Shown here: positions 24,530 through 36,570 of the stretch, piece by piece | How the letters are laid out: the number at the start of each line of letters is the position of its first letter | How positions within the stretch are numbered: the first letter of the stretch is position 1 | Assembly (NCBI RefSeq): GCF_010389155.1 | Contig: NC_057766.1 | Location: forward strand, 39,937,516-40,001,515 | Direction: 5' to 3' | Source: Erigeron canadensis | Taxonomy: Eukaryota > Streptophyta > Magnoliopsida > Asterales > Asteraceae | DNA length: 64,000 nucleotides | Translations under genes and position numbers: made by a program | Notes under the pieces: generated by a model | Databases searched by the model: none | What the model was told of the DNA's origin: nothing | Seen by the model: the letters and a program-made list of their open reading frames with translations, nothing else

Positions 24530-25745
24530 GAAAGGACGCTTTGTGGGGGATCTACATTCTTGTGTGTCGATTATCAAAGCCATAAAAATTTGTAGGCAGG
24601 TGATGGTAATATAAACATAATTTGTTTTATATAAAGCGAAATTAGGTCATTTTTTTTTTTGCAAATGGCATGAAATCTATGTCTTTATGAGGGTTTCGTT
24701 TTTCATATTTTTGGTTTCAAAGGTGGGTCTTATAATTTTTTTTTTGGGCAAATTGTAAAAGACATGAATTATCTGAAAAGACAAATGTTTCATGGAATAC
24801 TAATCATGTTTCATTCGTTGTTTATTTGGTTTTAGTTAAAATGCTGAAGCTGTTTCAAAAGATAGGAGGATCTACTTTGCGTGATCATGGAATTGTGAAT
24901 CATATGGTAACGTTGCATATATTTGATCTTTAACTTTCACTAATCATGTTTTGTATCCCGTTCCTTCGTTAGCCTAGTTAAGCTGGACTGCTGTGATTAT
25001 TAATTCTATATGCGTCGCTAAGTTAAAGCTTGCATTGCCTACTGTCTTCTTGATTATTATGTTAGATGACTGCGATTATATAATTAATGGACTAATTTTC
25101 CAAGGACTCTGTATGCTATTTTAAATGAGTTAAAAGAGATGAAGCTACCAGAAATCCCGTAGATGGACTATAAAAAGATTGTTGTTTGTTGCCGAAGCGC
25201 ACCTTTTTTTTTATATAAATATCTTAGTTGTTCTGGTTATTGCTTAACACTACCACATATCAACGTACAGATGGGATCGAAGGGGGCGTTTATGAGTTCC
25301 AATGCTAATGCATATCCTTCTGGTGTCATCGGGTATCCATCTTGCTATTCCTCCTAGTTACATCTGACATAACTTAAATTCCAATCCTTGTTAGCCGTGT
25401 CATAATGTACTATTACACTTCGTATTAAGTAATTATGTACATATGCATATGAAATATTTGCAGCGTCTCTTCTTCGTATGCTCAAAGTGTATATCCCTAC
25501 AGCATCAGCATACGCCCTCCTCGTGGTGTGGAGCTTGCTACTCCAATAGACCGTGAAAGATGGTACAATTCCTTTTTGACGTCATGCAACATTGGTTCAA
25601 ATGTGACTACGCCTGCCAAAGAATTTGACAAGGAGACCTTGTCCTTCTTTGTCAAATTGCCTTATGACAAGATGCATAACGTATCGAGAAGGGAAGAATG
25701 CGTGTCGTTAGTGTACGCAGGACCACCTGAATTATGTATTTTATA
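24530..25745 (+). other. Unrecognised exon-like stretches
   Basis: Several open stretches end at plausible donors. One, near 24530-24597, reads RKGRFVGDLHSCVSIIKA before GTGATGG. Another, at 24843-24902, reads MLKLFQKIGGSTLRDHGIVN before GTAACG. A longer one after an AG at 25463 reads RPPRGVELATPIDRERWYNS and stays open to a stop at 25743. I do not recognise a family, and the segments do not clearly join into one frame. They could be remnants of a gene or a real, poorly conserved gene. An intact gene is not supported. Confidence 0.25.
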
Positions 25746-27689
25746 AGAATGCGTATCGTTAGAGATTGAGAAGTATAATAAGGATAATGTTCGTACTTGC
25801 CTCTCTAAGATGTATCTTCGAAGGCAACATGTCTACTTCAAATGTTTAATTTATTGTCATGTTTATGTTTTAGCTATTTGTACTTCTGTTATGTATCGTC
25901 ATTTTCATTTTTGTGTTTTGTTTTCATTTAGATAGAAGAATCGGGTGTTTCTATGACTCCACTAGTGTTGTGACCATTTCTTCTACTTTAATAACATGTG
26001 GTTGTTGAGTTATGAATTGTAGTTGGCTCTGTTGTATTGTGAGATCTTTATATACACAATATATAACTATTTGAATAAATTGTTTATTCATGCCCTATTT
26101 TTTACTGTTAAAGTAAATGTGTTTTTTCATCAATCGTTATTGTCATCATGTTTGTCAAATTTTTCTCTCTTTTGTTTCTCTCTTTGTTTGCCTCCTGATT
26201 GAGAAAACAATACCAGTCATTACTACTCTCACTGGACCATATCATAAAATAAAAAGGAAGGCTTTTTTTTGTGTGGAAGAAATTGACTTGGTCATGACGC
26301 ACACAAGATCATTTATTTCATTTGCTGATGATGCTAATAGGCCAGATAGTATAGATTCACTTTAGGGTCTTCTGGGGTCAATTCTTTCAAAGTATATCAT
26401 ACTCATAGTTGTGGTTAAACATATACTTGAGCATATGTTTGTGGAGATATATATATGCAGGCTAAATTGTGAAGTCTTTTAACAAATTTCGCCCATGCAT
26501 TTTTTCTGAAAGGCGTGGATTACTCCAAACGGAGGGTTTGACATACGTTGTCTTAACCTGGTCCGGGCTAGAGAGCCCATCACCTCTAATACCTAGTAGG
26601 AGGAGAAACCCCCAACCTTTTTTTTTTTTGAACATTAGGAGAAACCCCCAACTAGCATGAAGCAAAATTGATTCTACTCGTATTAAATAGGGTATTCATG
26701 ATAAGTTATATTAATGAGGTTATAATTTGGGCTGTTTACTTTGGCATGACAGGTGAAGGGTTTGTTTTAACGAGTTACTCGATATATTCATGAGGTTATA
26801 AACTGACAGTTTCACTGATCTAGGAACTGCCAATACTGACATTGTATCTCAATATCCATCTGTATACCTGTATGACAACATAATATGTTCAGAGAAAGAA
26901 CGTATATTCTCTCTTGCTCTGTACATCCACATGTGCAATTGAAAAGTTTGGTAGTAAAGAACCTCTAACCTCTCTATTGATTTCCTATGCTGCTGAGGAT
27001 GTAAGAAAAGCAAGTTGTAGAGTCCACATAACTGTTTGAAGATGGTATATATACTTCCATATTGACAAACTGATTATCCATCTGAAGATTTACTTCCAAA
27101 GCTCACTCTCATTTGAATTCATAGCTGCCAAAGTTGTGTAAGGTTCAAAAAGAGTTAAGTTGACCCGGAATAATCTTTTTTTTCAAACTTTTTTCCGCTT
27201 TAAGAAAGTTTGTTTGTCAATTCGACTATCAATACTACATTGTAAGTTGTAACCATGGTATATTGGTATTCTATTTTCTCAAGAAAGGAGTTCATGGGGT
27301 TTTAGTCATTATAATTATGTTTTGGGCTACTATCGTTCATTACATCTTTGCAAATTAACTGGCAATATGTGTGGGTTCGTTAATGGGTGGTTGTAGATGT
27401 AGGCCAGGTCACATTGTGCCCACATTCACAATAATACATTTCCATGAAAGAACTACTCGAAACCCACATGATCCGGAACAAATATACAGGTGGATCTCAA
27501 TCAGCGTATACATTGAGAGACTTGGTTAGGTTGATGCTACCAAGCTTTGGCAAGCTACAACCCTTGAGCGTTATATCAAGTATCACGAAATGGAGTTTGA
27601 AAGGACCTTTATAAAATGTGGTCTTATCAATTCCGTTTGAGAAATTTGGTTGATAGGATATTCTCCTCAGGTGTTGTATTATGGCTCCA
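25746..27689. other. Intergenic DNA, no supported gene
   Basis: Short open frames occur at 26117-26365 and, on the minus strand, at 27497-27697; neither shows a motif I can name. Around 26540-26655 there is a moderately GC-rich stretch with a duplicated GGAGAAACCCCCAAC motif separated by a T-run, possibly a dispersed repeat. I see nothing else. Confidence 0.3.
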
Positions 27690-28008
27690 ATGTTCATTTC
27701 TTATTCCTTTTAAAAGTAGTTTGTGTAAACTATGCTAAAATGTGTAGTGAACCTTTAAGGTGAAATGGAATGTAGGTATTTGAGGGAAAGTAGGTATTAG
27801 AGGAAGGACTAATTAAATGGCTAAAAGGTTAAGTTTCATTACATGTGGGGGTTTATATAGGCATATAAATTGCACTTAAAACCCCTTCATAATTACAAGC
27901 AAGTACATAGTTAATTACATGATAAACCCTTCAACAAAACATAATAAACACAAAGGACAATACAAATACTAATTTACAAAACAAGCACTACAAAATATAA
28001 AGCTAACA
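27690..28008 (-). mobile_element. 3' LTR of SIRE-type Ty1/copia element
   Basis: On the minus strand the LTR starts TGTTAGCT at 28008, two bases after a polypurine tract (TAAGGGGGAG, 28011-28020), as in SIRE elements. A TATA-like ATATAAAC box lies at about 27851-27860. The outer end is not fixed because no 5' LTR remains for comparison; 27690 is an estimate. Confidence 0.6.
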
Positions 28009-28010
28009 AT

Positions 28011-28020
28011 CTCCCCCTTA
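28011..28020 (-). other. Polypurine tract of the retrotransposon
   Basis: Minus-strand TAAGGGGGAG directly precedes the LTR start TGTTAG. The plus-strand DNA primer is made at such a site during reverse transcription. Three similar GGGGGAG motifs lie upstream in the element (33890-33985). Confidence 0.7.
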
Positions 28021-28041
28021 GTGCTGTTTTGTAAATGATCA

Positions 28042-31000
28042 TCAATTAGCTCTTTTCTTCTTCCTTTGGCGTCTGTTTCGCTTATTTGTCGATGATTCGG
28101 GTTTGTCATAAAGAAAGGTTTGGTCTTTAAAGGCTCTCTTCTTGTACTCGCTCTCCTTCTCTTTCCAATACTTCTTCGGGACAAAATGGTACTTGGGATC
28201 TTCTGGTCGGTTAGGTGGTTCAATTATGTTTTCGGCGAAGTTTACTAGTGGCATGTTGTGAATTCCTGGCTTGTTGTTTGGTGAGTATCTAACCCAAGTT
28301 CCCATGGGATGATGGATGACACCTTCTTGTTCATGTGGCAATCTGGCTTCCTGAATTTGTCTAGACCTTTCTCAGTGATCCAATCTTGACTTTATCTTCT
28401 TGATCACCCTTCTCAATCTCTTCTTTTCTTTGTCATTTTCTTCAAACTCGATGAGGCTTTCAAAAACTGTTAAGCATTGCTTCAGAGTCCCCATCTGAGT
28501 ACTTACAGAGTTCATCAAGTCTGATAAAGATCTTATGTCCTTGATCACTAATGAAAACAAATCCTCTTGGATTATCAAAAATAACACCCGTGTTAAAGTT
28601 CTCCAGATTGATTCCTTGAATTCTTTGGTTGGGCACAGTAAGATTGACTTTCTTTCTCTTTTTCTCGATAGCTAGTTGAAAGTCATTCTGAGAATAAGAC
28701 TGTCCATATATCTCTTTACAGCATAGTAAGCCTCCTGATTTTCTGGATCTTATTGAATGGGCTTACTTCCAAAGTGATGAAGAAGAAAGATCAAGTCATC
28801 TGCTGATAATAGGTTGAATCGATCTAGCCTCTCCAAACATGTACTGACGCCCATCTTCACGTCTAACTACCAACAACATCAAAACAGGGGGGCTTGCAAA
28901 CCCAGGATCACGCCATTCTTTGAAATGAATGCCAATGACATCAACAATCTTTAGCTTGAGCTGGTTTTTCCAAGCTTTGTTCGCTTTGTAGCTTTTAGCT
29001 TTCACAAGATCATCTAGATACTTCTTTCTTTGATGATCAAGATCATAGGCTCTTTTTGCTCTTAATTCATCAATATTAATCTTTCTCAGCTCATCTTTCT
29101 TTGAGAAGATCTTGTAAGCTTTTTCTTCAAGAAATTTTGTTGATCGAAAGAGATGTGAAGGAATTCGTAGAAAATCGATATGTCTTGCTTCATTTCTTCT
29201 AAACTGACCTTTATTTATTTGATTTAGCGGTGCTCTGGGAATATGAGAATTGTTTAGAAGATGGATGTCGTAATATTGCAAGTGATTGAGGGCAGGGTCC
29301 GGTTGAGGAACTTTCAGGAAAGAATCAAAGCTCCGTTGGAAATCATCATCATCAAGAGAATCATTTTCATCATTTGGATCAATATCATTGCTCCAATATC
29401 AAAATCATCATCTTGAAAATCATCATTAACATCTTCGATAATAACTGAGGGATCAAGATTGAACCCTTGAGATTGAGCATCATCTCTAACTTCTGAGCCA
29501 AGTATAATCTCAGTAACAGCACTTGCACCGATCGCTGATTCAACTACATGAACTTCCTCAGTGTGCTCTATATTCTCGCTCATTTGTTTACCAACATCTT
29601 CAGCATCATTAGGGGCATCTCTAGTTTGTGCTTCATCTCCAACAACTTCGTTACCTTTAACAATCTCTGTTGCAGCACTAGCCCTAGCTTCAGTCGTCGT
29701 TCCATCTCTGTTCTCCCCCTCATGTTGATCCTGATCATCAGGGTCATCACGTCGTTGATGGACGACTGCAGCTTGTTTGCAAGATTCGTCCAATTCTGCA
29801 ATACGTTTAAGAGCTGCTTCAAGTTGAGCATTAGCAAGGAATTTTTCTTGTTCGGCTTGTTGCTTTTGAAGAAGAAGTTGATGTTGATGATCAAATCTTG
29901 CTTGGAGGGTTACAAGAATGGCTTTATCAAATGCATCAGTTTGATCGTCAAGAGAAATGAGTGCAGCATACAAATCACCATAAATGGCATTAACATTTGA
30001 GCGAGGAGATGGAGTATTATGTGGAGGTGAATTATGAGGAGTACGGTTATGGTGTGAGGAAGAACCGGGAGGTGATGAGTGTGGTGGTGATGGTTGAGGA
30101 TTAGTGTAAGGTAGGAGTCCCGCCGCATACAAATCCATAAAGTTCTATCTTTCTTCTGGATTTGCTCTAAGTCTAATACCATCGGGATTTGGAGGAGGAC
30201 TGGCAGTTGATGATGAAGAAGTATGAGTATCAATGGGTGCTTTGCCTTTATCAACAGGGGGCGGAGCACTGCGGTTGGTGGCGGTTGAATTGGAATGAAA
30301 GGAACGACCAACGTAGATGTCGTTTGCACACTTGTAGGCTCCAACGGGTTTACAGTGTGGCCTGAATGGTGTTGGCCACCAGGACTTCCCAATGATTGAC
30401 AAAGCGTATGCTCGACATTGGTTGTTTTAGAATCAGTTGTTCTAGCACGAATGCCAAGAATAATGTTCCGGTTGGTGGGACTTCCGGGATCTCCAAGATT
30501 ATCCGTTGGACTGGGAGTTTTGCAGCGAAAATGCAAGGCGTACCTTTCTTCTTCAAAGCTTAATTCCGCAGTGCTTGTTAATGTTACTTATGGAATGAAA
30601 ACATGAACAGGACTTCTAGACTCTCATTGAGAAGATGAATCCACCAACTCTCGGTCTGTTGATGCAACATTCAAAGAGTGTGCGTGCTCAGAGATATGTA
30701 ACCTAGGAGATCTAGACTCAATTGAGTGTACAAACGAAAGTGGGAGAGAGGCAAGAGTCTCCGCAGCTTCAATATCGACATCCTCCGAGTGAGGAATTGA
30801 TAGTGGACGTGGTTGGTGCCTGTGCAAAAATGAAACTGGATCCTGTAAAGAGAATCCAGAGTGGCGAGAAGGTGAACGATGCGAGGTTGGGGAGTCCTCG
30901 GCTTCTATCCTAGTGGTGGCATCCCGGCTAGTTGGTTCAACTATTGGAGGGCCATCGTTTTATTTTTGCTCCATTCCTAACCCGGACCTCTCATCCTCTC

Positions 31001-32309
31001 CATTATGTTTTTCAACCCCTCCCTCAGGACCACCTTGTAACCCCGTAGTTTCAAACACATCATCACGAAGTGGAATATCATCTTGTATATCGTCGTGATG
31101 TGAGGAAGATTGTTTTTCATGAGATTCCTCTGGAATTGGTTGAAGAGGAGTTCTCACACGTACAGAGAAACGAGGAATTGGGGGTTGCCCAACGGTTGAT
31201 GAAGGAGATGGTGATAAGAGAGTTTCAGAAGAAGATGATGAAGGAGTAAGAGGAGAAGGAGCAGTGAAAGTTGAAGATGATGTTTTTAATTTTGATTTGG
31301 ATTTTGACTTGGAGCGATGACGAGACTTGTGTTTCTTTCTTGGAGGTGCAGAAGATTCGGGAATGTCAGTTGAAGAAGATGGAATTGAAGAGCCAGGTGC
31401 CGATTCATCTACTAACCCCTCTTTTCTTTTCCTAGACCTAATACCCTCACTCGGTGACCTATGTGGGCGTGGGGAAGGCACAACTCAGCATTGAGCGGTC
31501 GTACGCCCGACTAAATACTCTCTGTAAATCCTGATATCAGGATTATCTAGGGGCACCTGGCGAAGCAGAGATTCAAGAATTGGCATGAAATCAATGTGAG
31601 CAATTCTGTTGTTCGTATAAACATTACGGAAACTTGAAATAACGATACGTCTCGAAGCAGGGAAACGTTGGATGTTGTTGTTGATAAAATGCTGCATAAT
31701 AACAGTCAAGAAACGGGGAAATGCAATATATTTCTTGTTGGCAGTGTGTTTTCCGTTGACTTGAAGACGAAGATGATCAAAAGCAATAGCAGCAAAATCA
31801 AGATGGACATCGTAAGCAATTCCAAATAAATACGTGAGAGTGGCCTTAGTGAAGTCATCTTGACCTTTTCTTGATGGTGACAAGCAGTTGTTGATGATAG
31901 AACAAAGTGTATGCCATAACAGGTGAAAGTCCTTCTTTTTGATGTCCCTTAGAGCAGAGACTTCACCATTATAACCCAAATCGTGTACTCGATGAAGCAT
32001 CTCAAGTGTTGGAGGAGTTTCAACAAAGCTTGTTTCTCCCGGTCTTGAATCAGCAGATGGAAAGCGTAGAATGGTCCGAAAATCATCAAGATTGAATGTA
32101 AATTGTTGCGTAGACCCATCTGTTGTTTGAAGAGAGAAACAGAAGAATGGACTTGCTCTTCCTCTTGCTGGAACGTATTCGATGGTCCGCCACATTTGAA
32201 ATAAAAGTTCTTCTCCAATGCCTTCGGCGGTGATGGTGAAAACATTTATCAAAGGGTGATATGTAAGCATGACCAAGATGATACCAAATAGACAAGTAAA
32301 CGATATCAT
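28042..32309 (-). pseudogene. Extra ORF of SIRE-type element, broken
   Basis: Lies between pol and the 3' LTR, the env-like position of SIRE/Maximus elements. The N-terminal part (about 32270-31490) shows LTYHPLINVFTI, YVPARGRASPFFCFSL, FNLDDFRTILRFP and LWHTLCSIINNCLSPSRKGQ. To my knowledge this is typical of the so-called putative plant transposon protein domain, common in daisy-family retroelements. A Ser/Pro-rich basic stretch (KHKSRHRSKSKSKSK) follows. Then comes a proline/histidine-rich region, a Gln-rich coiled-coil-like segment (about 29750-29900) and a charged C-terminal part (28042-29281). In-frame stops at 31485, 30960 and elsewhere, with frameshifts near 30300, 29350 and 28700, make it non-functional. 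No signal peptide is evident, so I do not claim an envelope role. Confidence 0.7.
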
Positions 32310-32419
32310 AAGTCGAAGATTATTCTACATGCGGTCAGTGGCACCATCTTGAAGAAACTCCATTATGTAATTAACAAGTATACGAATGGGAAACATTGTT
32401 TCCAAGGTTAAATTATTCA

Positions 32420-32775
32420 AAAAGGTTTAATCATACACTGGTTTTCACAAAAGATGTAAAGATAGTACAACAAGGCGTTCGATACCTTACGTCTTAGGGA
32501 AAATCAATGTAGGATTATGAAAAACACAGTTTATTTAGGTGGAAAAACAAAAAGATAAATCATACAACTTGTTTCACAGAAGATGCAAAGACAGTACATC
32601 AAGGCGTTCAATGTCTTGCTTCTAAAGGAAACACGATGTATAATAAGTATAAAAAAAAAAGTTTTGAAAAAGTAAGGATGATTATACATCGTTGTTCACG
32701 AAAGATGTAAAGGTAGTACATCAAGGCGTTCAATACCTTACTTCTTAAGGAAAACAAATGTATAATCAAGAGCAT
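32420..32775. repeat. Three tandem copies, 122-129 bp unit
   Basis: Each copy contains AAGATG(T/C)AAAG, AGTAC(A), AAGGCGTTC and a TGTA(G/T)(G/A)AT(T/A) end. The shared GGCGTTC anchors are at 32474, 32603 and 32725. The array lies in the non-coding spacer between pol and the extra ORF of the retrotransposon. Confidence 0.75.
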
Positions 32776-32979
32776 GAATATGCAAGAGGAGATGAGGCAA
32801 CATAAGTGTTTGTGGACCTAGAAAGATTTGTAAACATTAGATTGATCACAAATAGAAGGATTTGAGGTCACAATTTTGTATATCAAAAGATTTTATCAAT
32901 CAATATTCAAAGTTAAAAGAAATGAATAACAGAATTTGGAAAAAATTGTTAAGTATATGTGAAAAATGATTTTTTATTG

Positions 32980-33720
32980 CAAATACCGGTAATTGGTTGA
33001 AAAATTGGAAAAACCGATATTAATTTAGAGAAAAATTGGGCAGAGTAACACTTTATAAAAATGAACTTATGAGAACCAATACCGGTGTTTTTAGATACCG
33101 ATATTTGCAAAGCATCAAGATATCAAGTCGAAACTTGATATCAATGCACTTGCGAAAAATGACAAGGCATATATTAAAAACAAAGCAAGATATACACATA
33201 TAAGCCAACAGATAAAAGAAATAAGCATGCAAAACAATTACGGCACATAAAACAAGCATATAGCAATTAAGCATGAAGTAATAAAGGAATGAAATGGGAG
33301 AAATAAGATACCCGAATACGTAAATAGGAATAATGACAAGGACAAGTCACGTAAGAGTCAAATAATCACCCCTGAAAGGTTAAACACAAATTCTAAGCAT
33401 ATTGAAAGGAAAACCGGTATTAAAGCATTCAAAAAGATGAAAACTGGTAATAGTAAATTGAAAAACCTGAATGCCGGTTTTGACGAATAGATGTACTAAT
33501 ACCGGGATTCCAAAGCTAACAAAGTATTAATCCTGGGATTTGTTTTGAATTTGGTTTTTGATAAAGGAAAGCCGGTTTTGATTAAGAGAAAGCCGGTATT
33601 GGTTGAGAGAATGCCGATTTTAGTGAAGGAAAAACAAACATAGAAATTTTTTTGTGAAGAAGTCAAACATGGGTCAAAACCGGTTTATAAAGTGGTCAAT
33701 ACCGGGTTTTGACCCTCGGG
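32980..33720. repeat. Cluster of ACCGGT-type motifs
   Basis: About a dozen occurrences of ACCGGT, CCGGT(A/T)TT, GCCGGTTTT and one-base variants lie in ~740 bp of otherwise AT-rich DNA. They include TACCGGTAATT at about 32984, ACCGGTATTAAAG at about 33413 and AAACCGGTTTATAAAG at about 33678. The function is unknown; the cluster sits in the spacer of the retrotransposon. Confidence 0.55.
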
Positions 33721-34060
33721 AATTAAAAAAAAAAAATTTCTTTTTTTTTTGGAAAAATAGTTTAAGGGACTTAAAGAAAGTTTGAAACAGTCTTATAGGA
33801 AAAGATGGAAAAAGGTTTTAAAGGGACAATAGTGTCAAGAAAGAAAATCAAGGAAATAACAGGGACATAGGAACACGGATATAAACAAACTCCCCCTAGG
33901 AACATGCATACAGATAAACAAATAAGAAATCTACAAACTCCCCCTAAAATCATGCAATCTACCCTTGTTCTCCCCCTCAAACATTGCATATAAGAGCACG
34001 TAAGCATACATCAATTGTTTGACCAAGAAAATAAACATAGATAGCATGGCAAGAAGGCAA

Positions 34061-35290
34061 TTAAGCTTCAAGATTTAGCATACCCAACTTGGTTTTCAAA
34101 AAGTTAAACCTTTGTTCATCCAAAGGTTTAGTGAAAAGGTCCGCAAGTTGGTAGTCAGTAGGAACAAAGTAAAGTTCGATGTTACCTTTTTCGACATGAT
34201 CCTTTATGAAATGGTACCTTACATCGATATGCTTTGTCTTTGTATGTTGAACAGGATTGCAAGAAATTGCAATTGCACTTTTGGAGTCACAGTAAATTGG
34301 AATTCTTTCATACTTAAATCCATAGTCAGAAAGTTGAGTCTTCATCCACAGCACTTGAGAGCAACAACTAGTTGCAACTACGTATTCAGCTTTAGCTGTT
34401 GAAGTAGAAACACAAGTTTGTTTCTTTGAAGACCAACCAACTAACTTGTCACCTAGGAACTGCACACTGCCAAAAGTGCTTTTGCGATCTAACTTACAAC
34501 CTGCATGGTCTGCATCTGAGAAAGTAGTTAATTCGTAACCGGTTTCTTTCGGGTACCATAAACCAAGGTTGATAGTGCCCTTAAGATACCGAAAGATTCA
34601 TTTAACAGCTTGAGCATGGCTTTCCATAGTGTTAGCTTGAAATCTAGCGCACATACAAGTTGCAAACATAATATCCGGTCGACTAGTAGTTAGATACATT
34701 AAGGACCCTATCACACTGCGATACAATTTCTGGTTAAACGGTTTTCCATTTAAATCTTCATGAATTTTAGTACGAACTTCCATAGGTGTCCCAATTGGTT
34801 GACAGTGGGACATATCAAACTTTTTCAACATATCAATAATATATTTGTTTTGACAAATAAAAATACCGTTTGACATTTGTTTGACTTGAAGACCAAGGAA
34901 AAAGTTTAATTCACCCATCATACTCATTTCAAAATGTTTAACCATTAAAGCAACAAAGTTTTTGCAGTATGTAGGATTAGTAGAACCGAATATGATGTCG
35001 TCAACATAGATTTGGATCAACAGAATATCATTACCTTGTCGTTTGATAAACAAGGTGGTGTAAATTGTACCTTTGGAGAATCCAGATCTTAGAAGATATG
35101 TAGAGAGAGCATCATACCATGCACGAGGGGCTTGTTTGAGACCATAAAGAGCTTTATCTAATTTGTAGACATGATTTGGATATTTTGGATCAACAAAGCC
35201 CTCAGGTTGCTCAACATAAACTTCTTCTTTTAAGATTCCATTGAGAAAGGCAGACTTGACATCTGTTGAATCAAAGAACCGCACGGTCCT
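34061..35290 (-). pseudogene. SIRE-type Ty1/copia pol: RT and RNase H, truncated
   Basis: Copies element RNA into DNA. The reverse transcriptase runs from about 35280 (DVKSAFLNGILKEEVYVEQP) through YGLKQAPRAWYDAL and the catalytic YVDDIIFG to SLMYLTTSRPDIMFA. RNase H follows (STAKAEYVVATSCCSQVLW, KHIDVRYHFIKDHVEKGN, LADLFTKPLDEQRF) and ends at the stop at 34061. A TGA near 34595 interrupts the linker after HAQAVK. Gag, protease, integrase and the N-terminal part of RT are absent: upstream of about 35290 the sequence changes to unrelated LTR-like DNA. The element is dead and 5'-truncated. Sequence style and the downstream extra ORF place it in the SIRE/Maximus lineage. Confidence 0.85.
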
Positions 35291-35960
35291 CCGATCCAAC
35301 AAGGTGTGGGTTTTTAACCGATTCGTTGGCGATTCCCTATCGGTGTAAAGTTTTGTGAAGCTTAACGCCACAAGATCGGGTGTGTTTGTGTTGGCGATGG
35401 ACGACTCCGTATAGAAGACGACCACCTTTGGTGTTCGGGTGAATGGCTTAGTATCTCGTAGAAAGAACTTATGCCTATTTGTGAGGGGATACCTCTTTTT
35501 GTATGACTAACTTACCTTGGGGGATAAGTTAGGGTTTTAGGGGGATACCCTGTCGTTTTGGGTACAAGATATCGTAGACATGTTTATGGGATTACATGCC
35601 ATATAATAAATATATTATAATAATAAAAGATAAGGAAACTTACCTTTTCTTTAGAAGGAAGATAATAAGATATTTCCTCCATATTTGGCGGACCTCCGTT
35701 CTGACGGATGAGCTCCGTTTCTGACGAAGGTGAGCTCCGTTTTCCTGAGGTGAGCTCCATTCTGACGGAGGTGAGCTCCGCTCTGACGAAGGTGAGCTCC
35801 GCTCTGACGAAGGTGAGCTCCGTAATTATGGCAGATTTACCTCCGGAGATAGAGCTCCGGAGGGGTACATCATCAGTCATTAAGTTTCTTTTCTTTTTTC
35901 TTTTCTTTTTTTACAAGAATGACTTCACATATCGTATGTAAGTCATTAAAATGCTATTCT
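35291..35960 (-). mobile_element. LTR-like fragment joined to the copia element
   Basis: On the minus strand this is non-coding. It includes a CCTAAAACCCTAACTTATCC stretch and a long segment ending TTAAAAACCCACACCTTG just before the copia RT. It resembles the R-U5 part of a long plant LTR, but I found no second copy, primer-binding site or target duplication. The 21-bp tandem array at 35701-35823 lies inside it. Confidence 0.3.
35701..35823. repeat. Tandem array, 20-21 bp unit, six GAGCTCC boxes
   Basis: GAGCTCC recurs at near-regular 20-21-bp spacing from about 35710 to 35821, separated by variants of GCTCTGACGAAGGT. The last copies are identical. Sequence on both sides (ACCTCCG, CTCCGGAG) has related motifs. 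Confidence 0.8.
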
Positions 35961-36339
35961 ATCTATATTTATACTATATTACAAAAATAATAACACTTTA
36001 TTTTTAGAAATATTAAAAATGTAATGTTTTCACTTAGCACTTCTTAAAATATTTTCATCTACACTGCTATCTTAATATTAATGATTAAATTACACTATCA
36101 ATCATTTATCTTTTAAAATATCTCCATTAACTATTTACAACAACTATCCACATCGCTCGACGCCTCATCTACCACTTATAGTCGCCCCCGCCACAACCGT
36201 CGTTGCATTGCGCAGGTAACGTAGTAGTAAATAATTGTTTAAATCTTTGAATTGATGTTTTTTTTCTTAAGCTATAACATCTATTAATTAAAATATAAAT
36301 TTAGTTTCTTGATGTATCTTACTTTATTAAAATATAGCA
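35961..36339. other. AT-rich intergenic DNA
   Basis: No coding sequence or repeat recognised. Confidence 0.4.
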
Positions 36340-36351
36340 GGAAATTGTATT

Positions 36352-36570
36352 TTTTTTTCTGAACATTCAATCGGTATGCGACATCTGGAAAATCTCACTG
36401 TATAATGGTGAAGTCTTGCACGTACACTAGACAATGAGATGTTGACCATTGGCCGTTACAAGTATTCGGAGGAAAAACCCAAGCCTTGCATCCATAAGAA
36501 TCGAACTCAAGACCTTGGGTAAAACCTGAGATATCTCTTACTAGAGAAGTGATTGTTCGCATTAGCTATA
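36352..36570 (-). repeat. tRNA-derived SINE with target duplication
   Basis: On the minus strand it starts near TATAGCTAATGCG (box-A-like). A box-B-like GAGTTCGATTC follows about 60 bp later, and the element ends in an A-run at 36352-36358. Flanking 12-bp repeats (36340-36351 and 36571-36582) share AAATTGTATT with one mismatch among 12. Pol III boxes, A-tail and target duplication together support a SINE. The family name is not known to me. Confidence 0.65.

Noticed and set aside
26462..26665. Overlapping open frames on both strands
   Set aside because: Low-information sequence around a T-run with a duplicated GGAGAAACCCCCAAC motif; more likely a dispersed repeat than a gene.
29548..30000. 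Long plus-strand open frame
   Set aside because: It is the antisense shadow of the retrotransposon extra ORF; no family resemblance.
28042..32309. Calling the extra retrotransposon ORF an envelope gene
   Set aside because: Position matches env-like ORFs, but I see no signal peptide or fusion motif, and its N-terminal part is better described as a plant-transposon-type domain.
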